Shown: in pieces, positions 7,538-16,096 of the stretch
Position numbering within the stretch: the first letter of the stretch is position 1
How the letters are laid out: every line of letters begins with the position of its first letter
Origin: an uncultured Bacilli bacterium
Lineage (GTDB): Bacteria; Bacillota_I; Bacilli_A; RF39; UBA660
NCBI GenBank assembly: GCA_910586295.1
Contig: CAJUGE010000005.1
Location: 1-49,276 of the forward strand
Length of the DNA: 49,276 bases
Direction of reading: 5' to 3'
Notes under the pieces: generated by a model
Database searches by the model: none
Told to the model about the DNA's origin: nothing
Seen by the model: the letters and a program-made list of their open reading frames with translations, nothing else
Position numbers and translations under genes: made by a program

Positions 7538-8076
7538 AACACATTACCTCCCAAAATCAAACTATGCTTATCACTCTTAATTCTATTAATTAACTCTAAA
7601 ATGGACTGCTTATACTCTTCAATACTACCATAATTATCTAATTCATAGTCATATGGTATACTACCCTGCCATTCCAAACTAGACTTATCATCTGCTTTAA
7701 CATGGTCATCTCTATCTCTCTTGTATCCATTAATCTTAACAAACACAAATCCCATTTCTTTTAAAGCCTCATAATCCATAGGCCTACAATCATCATTAAT
7801 GATAATCTCACTATCAAATATACTAACATTATCATAAAACGTATGAAGTAAATATTCTGGATTCTCTTTTCTAATTTTATATCCATAAAACTGAAGTAAC
7901 TCGCCATCCTGTCTATCACCAATTTCTATACCAATTTTTTTATAAAAATCACTTTGTAATTCATATAAAGGTTTAGCTATCTTTACGACACTAGCATTAA
8001 ACTCTCTTTTTATATATTCACTAGCAGTACTCTTCCCATACCCACTAGGTGCTAAAAAACATATTTTATAACTCAT
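7531..8076 (-). CDS. Deoxynucleoside monophosphate kinase-like P-loop protein
   Basis: About 181 residues. The Walker A motif APSGYGKST is at the extreme N-terminus. LLQFYG with a following Arg and NPEYL (near residues 65-80), and INDDCRPMDYEALKEMGF (near 95-113), resemble the phage/bacterial dNMP-kinase and dephospho-CoA-kinase-like fold (LLQ-x-G..R and the DVR-P-E pattern). The predicted reaction is phosphorylation of a (deoxy)nucleotide. An ATG at 8082 is too close to the AAGGA ribosome binding site; the ATG at 8076 is spaced well and chosen. It is the first gene of the overlapping kinase-radical SAM-deaminase-deaminase set. Confidence 0.68.
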   Translation of the reverse strand: MSYKICFLAPSGYGKSTASEYIKREFNASVVKIAKPLYELQSDFYKKIGIEIGDRQDGELLQFYGYKIRKENPEYLLHTFYDNVSIFDSEIIINDDCRPMDYEALKEMGFVFVKINGYKRDRDDHVKADDKSSLEWQGSIPYDYELDNYGSIEEYKQSILELINRIKSDKHSLILGGNVLC

Positions 8077-8162
8077 ATCCATTTCCTTCTATAGCAAACG
8101 TATTTTTTACACTTATATTCTCAATAAAAACGACAGTAATCTGCCGCCACTTAAGTTAATGT

Positions 8163-8720
8163 TTATTTTCTAACATTACCAAGTGTCTTCTTAAGCCCAA
8201 AATCCTCCGAAATTCCCTTTGATTCTTCACTTAATAAACTATCACAAAATAACTTAAGTCTATCACTATCCACTTTTCCATTTAAACTTACTAAGTTATT
8301 ATCAAATAAATTTATATACTCACTACACTCTGGTCCTACAAAAACTTTATTACTATACTCCCCATTACATATAGCTTCCAAACCAGAAATAGAAATAGAA
8401 GACATACTCATTAATAAATCTCTCACATTATTTTGGTCCACAATCACATTGCTTTCAAATAGACTCTTATTAACAACATCAAATAAATGACACTCCAATC
8501 CAAAAGTGCAAGAATAAAATCCAAAGTAATAATAAGGACATATCTTAACTGACACATAATCTCTCACATAATTCATTCTAAAGAAATCAAAAAATACAAA
8601 TTCACTAATATAATCACCATTTTCTGTCTTTCTAACAATCTTCATAGGATATAATCCAAACTCCTTATAAATCTTCCAAATCAAATATTCATAATTTACC
8701 TTACCATCTTTTTCTTCCAT
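8163..8720 (-). CDS. Hypothetical protein
   Basis: 185 residues from the ATG at 8720, which has AAGGAGAGG five bases upstream; an in-frame TTG at 8738 lies inside that ribosome binding region and is rejected. No known domain is visible. The N-terminal half is aromatic-rich (YYYFGFYSCTFG), with no membrane segment or signal peptide, suggesting a compact cytosolic protein. It lies between the NUDIX regulator and the dNMP-kinase-like gene on the same strand, with about 58 bases to the former and 80 to the latter, so it may belong to the same regulon. Function unknown. Confidence 0.6.
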   Translation of the reverse strand: MEEKDGKVNYEYLIWKIYKEFGLYPMKIVRKTENGDYISEFVFFDFFRMNYVRDYVSVKICPYYYFGFYSCTFGLECHLFDVVNKSLFESNVIVDQNNVRDLLMSMSSISISGLEAICNGEYSNKVFVGPECSEYINLFDNNLVSLNGKVDSDRLKLFCDSLLSEESKGISEDFGLKKTLGNVRK

Positions 8721-8778
8721 AATAACCTCTCCTTTCAAATGTACACTTTACACTTTTATATATATTTAAAAATGTGAT

Positions 8779-9453
8779 TTACAACACATTCTTATTTTTA
8801 ATTTTTTTATTAAACTTATATAACTTAGCTGGCTTCTTTCCCTCAAAATTAACTTGCTTCCCAGTATCTGTTATAAGTCCCAAACTAAGTAACTTCTTTC
8901 TAAAGTTTCTTCTATCAAACTCCCTATTAAGAATAGTCTCATAAGTCTTTTGAACTTCTGGAATAGTGAATCCATTAGGAAATAAAGACTTTAAAATATC
9001 ACTAGTTTGTATTTTTTCTCTTAAAGTATCTAAACATTCATGAATTATATCTTCATGATCATATGCAAGCTCTGGAATACTATCTATACTAAACCAATCA
9101 CTATCAGTTGCTTTAAGCGTCTCTTTATGAATTTCCACACTTTTCTTATCAAGAACACCTATATAAGAAACAGCAATCATCCTCTTTACAGGAGACCTAT
9201 CAACTCTAGAATTTACTGAAGAAAAACATAAATCCAAATCCTCTATACCAGACTTTTCTTTAATTTCTCTTCTCATAGCCTCTTCTATCGTCTCATCATT
9301 ATATAAAGCACCACCTACTAAAGCCCACTTACCCTTAAAAGGCTCATTATTTCTCCTAATAAGTAAAACTTTAATAACACCCTTATCTACTGTAAATATA
9401 GAACACAAAACATGCACGCCAATATCTTTATACCTAACATCATTTAACTTCAT
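8779..9453 (-). CDS. NUDIX-domain regulator with C-terminal winged helix (NrtR-like)
   Basis: 224 residues. The NUDIX box spans residues 48-70 (GALYNDETIEEAMRREIKEK...GI); the second Glu of the usual EExG is Lys67, so hydrolysis is probably weak or absent. The C-terminal third, with FTIPEVQKTYETILNREFD, RRNFRKKLLSLGL and KPAKLYKF, matches the winged helix of NrtR-type regulators, in which a degenerate NUDIX domain senses ADP-ribose or another nucleotide and controls NAD or nucleotide genes. It has an excellent AAGGAGG site and its own promoter and heads the minus-strand nucleotide run, making it a candidate regulator of that run. An active NUDIX hydrolase is the alternative. Confidence 0.85.
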   Translation of the reverse strand: MKLNDVRYKDIGVHVLCSIFTVDKGVIKVLLIRRNNEPFKGKWALVGGALYNDETIEEAMRREIKEKSGIEDLDLCFSSVNSRVDRSPVKRMIAVSYIGVLDKKSVEIHKETLKATDSDWFSIDSIPELAYDHEDIIHECLDTLREKIQTSDILKSLFPNGFTIPEVQKTYETILNREFDRRNFRKKLLSLGLITDTGKQVNFEGKKPAKLYKFNKKIKNKNVL

Positions 9454-9472
9454 CTTTTGCCTCCTTAGTATA

Positions 9473-9502
9473 ATTATATGTGTTAATCCTACACTTTGTC
9501 AA
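9473..9502 (-). promoter_or_regulatory. Promoter of the NUDIX regulator with a partial palindrome in the spacer
   Basis: On the minus strand a perfect TTGACA (9502-9497), an 18-base spacer and a perfect TATAAT (9478-9473). The spacer contains GTGT and ACAC arms seven bases apart (9480-9494), a possible operator for the regulator itself. Confidence 0.75.
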
Positions 9503-9573
9503 CCATTTTTTTCATATAATAATCAATGATTTTCACCACATAATACCGTATAATGGTAGTTAGAGGTGAAATT

Positions 9574-10161
9574 ATGATACTTTCTACCAGTGAAATTAAA
9601 GAAAATATAAAAGATATTTCTAATAAAAATAACAAAATATCTAGAGAAATCAAGTCTAATAAACTAATAAAATTAAAAAAAGGATTATACGAAACCGATA
9701 AATATACACCAAACTACTTACTTGCAGGAAGTATATACGGACCATCATATATTTCGTTTGACTTTTGCCTAGCATATTATGATTTAATACCAGAAAGAGT
9801 GGTAAACTGTACAAGTGCCACTTTTGGAAAAAAGAAAAAGAAAAAATACGTTAATTATTTTGGAACATTTCTATATAGAGACATTCCAAAAAAAGCATAT
9901 CCTTTTGAAGTAGAAATAATAGTAGAAGGCAATTATTCTTATCAAATTGCTACTAAAGAAAAAGCACTTTGTGATAAACTCTATACTTTAAAACCTATAA
10001 GTAATCTAAAAGAACTAGAATATATATTATTAAAAGACCTAAGAATAGATGATATGGAATTAGAAAAAATTAACAAAGATACTATAGAAGAACTTGCTAA
10101 ATTATATCATTCAACCAATGTAACTTTACTAGCAAAATATTTAAGGAGGGCATATGAATAA
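9574..10161 (+). CDS. AbiEi-like antitoxin / transcriptional regulator (type IV TA)
   Basis: 195 residues. The N-terminal winged-helix segment (SREIKSNKLIKLKKGLYETD) and the following GSIYGPSYISFDFCLAYYDLIPE match AbiEi-type antitoxins, which repress their own operon and counter the AbiEii nucleotidyltransferase toxin. An ATG at 9553 lies inside the -10 box TATAAT (9549-9554) and cannot be the start; the ATG at 9574 has AGAGGTG upstream and is chosen. The partner toxin gene overlaps the last 8 bases. The antitoxin is intact although the toxin gene is frameshifted, which is the survivable order of decay. Confidence 0.85.
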   Translation: MILSTSEIKENIKDISNKNNKISREIKSNKLIKLKKGLYETDKYTPNYLLAGSIYGPSYISFDFCLAYYDLIPERVVNCTSATFGKKKKKKYVNYFGTFLYRDIPKKAYPFEVEIIVEGNYSYQIATKEKALCDKLYTLKPISNLKELEYILLKDLRIDDMELEKINKDTIEELAKLYHSTNVTLLAKYLRRAYE

Positions 10162-11014
10162 CACTTTAAAACAAATGTTAAATAAATATAATATTAAAAA
10201 TAAAGACGATGAAATTAATGCAATGAAAGAAATAATACAAGAAATAATTATAAGTGGATTAAGTAGAGGAGATTTTTTTGACAAAGCATTTTTATGGTGG
10301 TACTGTTCTTAGAATATTCTACGGATTAAATAGATTTTCAGAAGATTTAGATTTTTCTCTTTTAGAACCAAATAAAGACTTTAATCTTTCTAAATATTTT
10401 AATTATATAGAATCAGAAGTTAATTCTTATGGATTAAATTTGATAATTAAAGAAAAAGAAAAGACTAACGAATCAAATATACAATCCGCATTCTTAAAAG
10501 GAGACACTAAAAACATTTACTAATTTTTTTTCCTAATGAAGAAGAAAAGAGTACAAGTTTACTTAAAGACATAAAAATTAAATTTGAAATAGACATCAAC
10601 CCTCCTAGTGGTGCTACTTATGAATTTAAAAATAAACTACTTCCAACACCACATAAAATCAGATTATATGACGAATCCTCTTTATTTGCTGGCAAAATAC
10701 ATGCAATTCTTTGTAGAGGCTGGAAATCTAGAGTTAAAGGTAGAGATTTATATGATTATATATTTTATTTATCAAATAACATTAAAGTAAATTTAACACT
10801 ATTAAAAAATAAATTAATTGAATCTAACTATATATCAAAAGATTATAATCTTACAATAGATAATTTAAAAATACTACTAAATGAAAAATTTAAAGAAATA
10901 GATTATAAAGATGCAAAAAAAGATGTTATCCCTTTTATATCAGATAACAACTCCTTAAATCTTTGGAATGAAGACTTCTTTATAGATATCACTAATAACA
11001 TAAATGGAAATTAA
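10154..11014 (+). pseudogene. AbiEii-like nucleotidyltransferase toxin, disrupted by two single-base indels
   Basis: Conceptually joined, this encodes a full-length AbiEii/DUF1814-type nucleotidyltransferase: an N-terminal part in the frame of the ATG at 10154, then YGGTVLRIFYGLNRFSEDLDF (in two parts: the GG-x-x-LR and DLDF active-site motifs), then a C-terminal part with AGKIHAILCRGWKSRVKGRD. The N- and C-terminal parts share one frame; the middle, about 10290-10515, is shifted by one. One extra T in the five-T run after GCA near 10290 and one missing A in the five-A run at 10509-10513 would explain both breaks. As read, no toxin is made. A recent double mutation or long-read homopolymer error are both possible. 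Confidence 0.85.
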
Positions 11015-12292
11015 CTATTCATCTAAACTGTTTTCATTTAAGAGAAAATTATATAATCCCATAGTAATTATTCCATCATTATCTATTCTTGTTTTTATAT
11101 TCTCCTTAACAACTATAATTTTTTTAAATGAATCATCAATATTTCTTAATGATTGCTTTTCTTGTATTACTTTTTCATCATTACTTAATTGATAAGCAGC
11201 TTGAATATAATATTTTTTAATACCTTTATTAACAACAAAATCAACTTCATAACTATTTCTAATAGTTTTATTTTGTTCATCTTTACTATAAACTTCAACT
11301 ACACCAATATCAACATTTAATCTTCTTGAAATCAATTCATTATATATAATATTTTCCATTATGTGTCCATCATCTAATTGCCTAAAATTTAGCCTAGCAT
11401 TTCTAAGACCAATATCTTCAAAATAATATTTATATGGAGAATTAATATAATGATTACCTTTAATATCATATCTTTGAGCTTTATTTACTAAAAATGCATC
11501 TTCTAAATAATCTATATAACTTTCTATAGTATTTTTATTTACTTGCTCTTCTTTATTTACCATATCTTTTAAATATTGATTATTTATAATATTTGTAAGT
11601 CTAGTAGGATTAGTAAGCGATCCAATTTGTGACGATAAGACATCCGTAATATCATTTAATAACTGCTCATTTTTAATCTTTCTTCTCTCTTTTAAATCTA
11701 TTAAATATGTTTCATTATATAATTTTTTTAAATACTCAATTTTATCTTCATCAGTTTTTAACGTCAATATATAAGGCAAACCGCCATACAACACATAATC
11801 ATTCCACGCATCATCTTTATCACCATTATAAGAACTTAAAAATTCTTTAAAAGTTAAAGGATACAAATGAATTACATCTCCTCTGCCTCTAAATTCAGTA
11901 CTAATATCACTAGATAGCATTTTAGAATTACTACCAGTCACATATACATCAACATTATTCATATATACAAGTCCGTTTAACACAGGCACAAAATCGTCAA
12001 CTGTTTGAATTTCATCTAATAATATATAGTATTGTTCATCATTATTTTTAATATTACTCAACAAATAATCATTTAATGTCGTAGAATCATGGTATTTCTC
12101 ATTTTCTTTTGTATCCAAAGCAAGATAAACTATATGATTTTCAGTAGTAACATTATCAATTAAATACTTTCTAAATATATTATATAATAAATATGATTTT
12201 CCTGATCTTCTTAATCCAGTTATTACTTTAATCATACCATTACCTTGTTTATCAATTAATCTTTTTAAATAATCATCCCTTCTTATTTCCAT
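11015..12292 (-). CDS. AAA_14/DUF4143 family ATP-binding protein (second subfamily)
   Basis: 425 residues. Walker A GLRRSGKS at 26-33, Walker B YILLDEIQ near 89-96, sensor segment VTGSNSKML, then GRGDVIHLYPLTFKEFL and YVLYGGLPYIL, all hallmarks of the GLRRSGKS/GSNS branch of this family. The C-terminus has EVDFVV with YYIQAAY, a degenerate nuclease-like motif. It differs from the copies at 3851 and 25043, which have GARQxGKT and VKSADN, and has no 33-34-bp repeat array upstream. It abuts the broken AbiEii gene with no spacing at their convergent ends. ATP-dependent role unknown. Confidence 0.87.
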   Translation of the reverse strand: MEIRRDDYLKRLIDKQGNGMIKVITGLRRSGKSYLLYNIFRKYLIDNVTTENHIVYLALDTKENEKYHDSTTLNDYLLSNIKNNDEQYYILLDEIQTVDDFVPVLNGLVYMNNVDVYVTGSNSKMLSSDISTEFRGRGDVIHLYPLTFKEFLSSYNGDKDDAWNDYVLYGGLPYILTLKTDEDKIEYLKKLYNETYLIDLKERRKIKNEQLLNDITDVLSSQIGSLTNPTRLTNIINNQYLKDMVNKEEQVNKNTIESYIDYLEDAFLVNKAQRYDIKGNHYINSPYKYYFEDIGLRNARLNFRQLDDGHIMENIIYNELISRRLNVDIGVVEVYSKDEQNKTIRNSYEVDFVVNKGIKKYYIQAAYQLSNDEKVIQEKQSLRNIDDSFKKIIVVKENIKTRIDNDGIITMGLYNFLLNENSLDE

Positions 12293-12313
12293 ACATTGCC
12301 ATCCTCCATAGTA

Positions 12314-12342
12314 ATTATATAATAATCTATGATAAATCTCAA
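12314..12342 (-). promoter_or_regulatory. Promoter of the second-type DUF4143 ATPase
   Basis: On the minus strand TTGAGA (12342-12337), 17 bases, then a perfect TATAAT (12319-12314), followed by GGAGG ten bases before the ATG at 12292. Confidence 0.72.
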
Positions 12343-12360
12343 CGTCTATTTACTTTTTTT

Positions 12361-12372
12361 GTGTGTACACAC
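12361..12372. other. Perfect 12-base palindrome GTGTGTACACAC
   Basis: A palindrome without a loop, so more like a protein-binding site than a terminator. It lies 18 bases upstream of the -35 box of the ATPase gene at 11015 and shortly downstream of the DNA glycosylase gene. Confidence 0.5.
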
Positions 12373-12390
12373 AGTTTTGGCAAGTGAATT

Positions 12391-13239
12391 TCACTTTATT
12401 TCACTATTTTTATTAATATTTCTCCCAATATGATAAAAATATTGAATAGCAATACCACTATACTCTCCAAACATATCTTTCATATATTTACTAATAGACT
12501 TAATATCATTCTTAATATCAAAATTATCACTTACAAAATGTCTTACCCAAGTATCAACAGGAAAGGTATCAAATCTTCCATAACCAAACATCAAAATACA
12601 ACTTGCTACCTTTACACCTATTCCCTTAATACTAGTAAGTTCATTTAATGCTTCCTCTGTAGACATAAAATCTAACTTTTCTAAGAAGTTTCTATCCTCA
12701 CCCAGCTTATCTAAAGCATTTCTAATATAAGTATCTCTAAATCCTACACCTATACCTTTAAGTTCTTCCAAAGTTATACCTTTCATATCTTCATATGTTG
12801 GAAACAAATAATAATCTTCTCCCCTAAACTTAACACACTTACCATATAATCTTGACAACTTATCTACACTACTCATTATTCTCTTTACATTATTATTTTG
12901 ACTTATTATATAAGTAATGTACATCTCAAACTTATCTTGATTAAGTATCTTATACCCACTACATTTATCTATATTATCTTTCAAAGGTTTACACTTTTCA
13001 GTAATAATTCTATTAATACTATCATAATCTCTTTCTAAGTCTAAATATTTTTTAACCACCAAATCTAAATCATTCATAATATTACTATCAAGAACTAATT
13101 TATCATTATCTTCTTTAATATTAACAACTCTATCTTTTAAAATAATAGTATAAGAGCCATCACTCTCCAAAGCCATTCTAAAACATTGTCCACTAAAAAG
13201 TGTATCATATAAATTTATATTTTTACTATCTGTTAGCAT
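12391..13239 (-). CDS. ogg: 8-oxoguanine DNA glycosylase/AP lyase (OGG1 family)
   Basis: 282 residues. The OGG N-terminal domain is shown by LFSGQCFRM near residue 15, and the HhH-GPD domain by ISQNNNVKRI near 112, then SIKGIGVKVASC with catalytic Lys210 and FPVDTWVRH with catalytic Asp229. Such bifunctional enzymes remove 8-oxoguanine and related lesions from DNA and nick the abasic site. The ATG is preceded by GAGGAG eight bases upstream. It lies 45 bases after the wecB gene on the same strand, probably on the end of the polysaccharide transcript, although its function is unrelated. Substrate specificity is family inference. Confidence 0.88.
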   Translation of the reverse strand: MLTDSKNINLYDTLFSGQCFRMALESDGSYTIILKDRVVNIKEDNDKLVLDSNIMNDLDLVVKKYLDLERDYDSINRIITEKCKPLKDNIDKCSGYKILNQDKFEMYITYIISQNNNVKRIMSSVDKLSRLYGKCVKFRGEDYYLFPTYEDMKGITLEELKGIGVGFRDTYIRNALDKLGEDRNFLEKLDFMSTEEALNELTSIKGIGVKVASCILMFGYGRFDTFPVDTWVRHFVSDNFDIKNDIKSISKYMKDMFGEYSGIAIQYFYHIGRNINKNSEIK

Positions 13240-13284
13240 AGACTTTTCTCCTCGTATAAATCTACCAATGTATATTTTGAATTT

Positions 13285-14394
13285 TCAATCTACTTCTTCA
13301 AAATAACTAATTATAGCATCTACAATTCTCTTACTAGCATTTCCATCTCCATATGGATTACTAGCCTTACTCATTTTTAAATATTCTTCCTCATTATCTA
13401 ATAAATTCTTAGCTTCTTGATAAATTTTTTCTTCATCTGTTCCAACTAATTTTAAAGTTCCAGCATCTATTCCCTCTGGTCTTTCTGTAGTGTCTCTTAA
13501 TACTAAAACAGGTTTTCCAAGTGATGGTGCTTCTTCTTGAATACCACCCGAATCGCTCATAATAAAGTATGATTTATTTTGAAAATTATGAAAGTCTACA
13601 ACTTCTAATGGTTCAATCAACTTAATTCTGTCACAATCATTTAGTATTTCTTTAGCTATATCTCTAACTCTTGGATTTAAATGAATAGGATATATAACTT
13701 TAACATCTTTATATTCTTCTACAATTCTTTTAATTGCCCTAAAAATATTATACATAGGATCACCTAAATTTTCTCTTCTATGTGCTGTTAATAATATCAT
13801 TCTACTGTTACTAGCCCAATCTAAAATTTCATTTTTATAGGCATCAGAAATTGTATATTTCATAGCATCTATTGCTGTATTTCCAGTAATATAAACATTT
13901 TTAGTTTTTCCTTCTTTAATCAAGTTATTTTTCGATAACTCAGTAGGAGCAAAATGCAAATCTGATAAACACGAAGTCATTTGACGATTCATTTCTTCTG
14001 GATATGGAGAATATTTATTGTAAGTTCTAAGTCCAGCCTCTACATGTCCAATTTTAATTTGATTATAAAAAGCTGTTAAAGCACTAGAAAATGTTGTTGT
14101 AGTATCTCCATGCACTAAAACAATATCTGGTTTAGATACTTTTAAAACTTGGTCCAAGTCTGATATAACTCTGGTAGTAATATCAACTAATGTTTGTCCA
14201 TTCTTCATAATATTCAAATCATAATCTGGTTTGATTTCAAATGTATTTAATACTTGATCGAGCATTTCTCTATGTTGTGCTGTCACACATACAATACATT
14301 CAATATTTTCTTTCCTTTTTTGTAACTCTTTTACTAATGGTGCCATTTTAATAGCCTCTGGCCTTGTACCAAAAATAGTCATTACTTTTATCAT
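13285..14394 (-). CDS. wecB: UDP-N-acetylglucosamine 2-epimerase (non-hydrolysing)
   Basis: 369 residues, the usual length. Family motifs are all visible: FGTRPEAIKMAPL at the N-terminus, HGDTTT at 95-100, GHVEAGLRT near 117, YPEEMNRQ near 131, TAHRREN near 203 and SDSGGIQEEAPSLGKPVL near 285. It interconverts UDP-GlcNAc and UDP-ManNAc in the cytosol. With the dehydrogenase at 21090 it would supply UDP-ManNAcA. It is the last sugar-nucleotide gene of the minus-strand polysaccharide operon, with a GAGG ribosome binding site. mnaA is the equivalent name in Firmicutes. Confidence 0.95.
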   Translation of the reverse strand: MIKVMTIFGTRPEAIKMAPLVKELQKRKENIECIVCVTAQHREMLDQVLNTFEIKPDYDLNIMKNGQTLVDITTRVISDLDQVLKVSKPDIVLVHGDTTTTFSSALTAFYNQIKIGHVEAGLRTYNKYSPYPEEMNRQMTSCLSDLHFAPTELSKNNLIKEGKTKNVYITGNTAIDAMKYTISDAYKNEILDWASNSRMILLTAHRRENLGDPMYNIFRAIKRIVEEYKDVKVIYPIHLNPRVRDIAKEILNDCDRIKLIEPLEVVDFHNFQNKSYFIMSDSGGIQEEAPSLGKPVLVLRDTTERPEGIDAGTLKLVGTDEEKIYQEAKNLLDNEEEYLKMSKASNPYGDGNASKRIVDAIISYFEEVD

Positions 14395-14443
14395 ATTTCA
14401 TTACCTCAATTCTTAATTTATATTTTATTCTACAAAGAAGTTA

Positions 14444-16096
14444 TCAATTCAAATATATCTGGATTTTCTTTTCATTATAGTTATAAGTTATTTCATCTCT
14501 ATCATTACTAATCTTTATATTTTTTACTTTGTCATTTTTATCACCTAAAAATATACAAGTTAAAAATTCACCTTCTTCAGAACAAACTGTGGTCTTTATT
14601 TGCTTTATACTTTCAATTTTATTGAAAGCAGTTGAAACAACACCAACACCTTCTGATGTGTCTCCTTCCTTTACTACAAATTCATCAAAAGGCAACAATT
14701 GAATAACAGTTGCATATACTTTATCCTCTTTTTTTACCACTAATTCATTTTTAGACTTATCTACAATTAATGAAGGAGCCAAGTTATAATTTTGCGTAAT
14801 AACTTGTGATTCATCGAATTTTGCCTTATCATAAATAAGAATAACATCAGGTTTAATATATATAACATAGCGTTTATGAAAACCATTGTTATAAAAATTG
14901 ATTCCACTAACTAAATCATAAACATGGTTAAAATAATATGAAGAGATATAAGGTTTATTTAAAAACTCATAATCCTCATATAACTGATAGTTTTTTTCAA
15001 TAGAAATAGTATTATGTGCTTTAGTAGATATTATATACTCTCTAATTTTATCATTTCTATCATAATTATACTTTCCAGCATCTATAAAAATATCACTATC
15101 TTTGTAAAATAAACTTATTGAACAATCATCATAGTGCTTATGATTAATTTTAGAATATCCACAAATAAATGAAAGCCATAAATTATTTTCTTCATTCTGC
15201 AAATAAACAACTCCACTGCTAGTATCTACAAAATTATCATAATTTTTCACACATTTTTTAACCATAGTCTCACCACTATCACCTAACAATGGTAAAAAGT
15301 GATTGGGTTTAACAGCATAATTAAAATAATCATCATGCTCTATAAAGTAATCTATCTCTTCCCCCAAACTTAAGTTAAATTCTTTCAAAAATGTATTTAT
15401 TTCAATGAAAAGATTTTTAGTCATACTATGATAATCTGTAGAATTTTCTAAATGTACTCCCCTCTTACTAAAATCTCTAAAAAAAGCTTCTCTTAAACGA
15501 AAGTAACTTTTATTAAAAATTTTAAGTCTCTTATCTTCATCAACTATAAAAAATGACAAAACTAATAAACTTCTATCTAACATAATTCCGTGATTATCTT
15601 TCATATATGAATAATTATCTAAAAAATCCAAATGCTCATTAAATACATCAACAATTAAACTATCATCCACTCCTATTTTATCTTTCGCATTTAAATAAAA
15701 ATACATAATATTAAAAATTCTAAATGAAGCCGAATGATCCACCCAAGCATATCTTCTTTTTTTACTACAATACTTTCTATTATAATCCTGCCATGAACGC
15801 AAAATTTTGTAGGCTTTTTTTAAATATTTAATTTTTTCAGATTTAATATAAGCATTAGTCAATAAAGTAATAGTATTTAAACAATGGAGATATAATTGAT
15901 AGGTATTAGCAGAGTTAGTATGTTGATAATCCCAATTACAAAAATTTTTATTCATTTTTATAACATCGAAATGTGGTCCTTCATAAAAATAGTCCTTCAT
16001 TATTTTATCTGCAATTTCAATAGATTTCTCAGCATCATAATCATACTTACGCAAAAATGATAATAATAACTCTGACTTAATATTATCATTTAACAT
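14444..16096 (-). CDS. Heparinase II/III-like polysaccharide lyase family protein
   Basis: About 550 residues. The N-terminal helical toroid carries YAWVDHSASFRIFNIMYFYL and DNHGIMLDRSLL, and ENSTDYHSM near 230; the C-terminal beta-sandwich begins with LPLLGDSGE and has WLSFICGYSKINHKHYDDCS and YIISTKAHNTISI. These match the heparinase II/III N- and C-terminal domains found in polysaccharide loci, which cleave uronic-acid-containing polymers by beta-elimination. No signal peptide is visible. Of the possible starts the ATG at 16096 is best spaced from GGAG; it overlaps the end of the upstream glycosyltransferase gene. A polymer containing ManNAcA, made by the same operon, is the obvious candidate substrate (inference). 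Confidence 0.8.
   Translation of the reverse strand: MLNDNIKSELLLSFLRKYDYDAEKSIEIADKIMKDYFYEGPHFDVIKMNKNFCNWDYQHTNSANTYQLYLHCLNTITLLTNAYIKSEKIKYLKKAYKILRSWQDYNRKYCSKKRRYAWVDHSASFRIFNIMYFYLNAKDKIGVDDSLIVDVFNEHLDFLDNYSYMKDNHGIMLDRSLLVLSFFIVDEDKRLKIFNKSYFRLREAFFRDFSKRGVHLENSTDYHSMTKNLFIEINTFLKEFNLSLGEEIDYFIEHDDYFNYAVKPNHFLPLLGDSGETMVKKCVKNYDNFVDTSSGVVYLQNEENNLWLSFICGYSKINHKHYDDCSISLFYKDSDIFIDAGKYNYDRNDKIREYIISTKAHNTISIEKNYQLYEDYEFLNKPYISSYYFNHVYDLVSGINFYNNGFHKRYVIYIKPDVILIYDKAKFDESQVITQNYNLAPSLIVDKSKNELVVKKEDKVYATVIQLLPFDEFVVKEGDTSEGVGVVSTAFNKIESIKQIKTTVCSEEGEFLTCIFLGDKNDKVKNIKISNDRDEITYNYNEKKIQIYLN

Noticed and set aside
10278..10790. Two separate small plus-strand genes
   Set aside because: They are pieces of one AbiEii reading frame separated by single-base indels and have no ribosome binding sites of their own.
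12430..12648. Plus-strand ORFs inside conserved minus-strand genes (also at 11004, 20022, 21594, 27124, 36627, 40406, 48117)
   Set aside because: Opposite-strand shadows of well-supported genes, without ribosome binding sites or recognisable domains.
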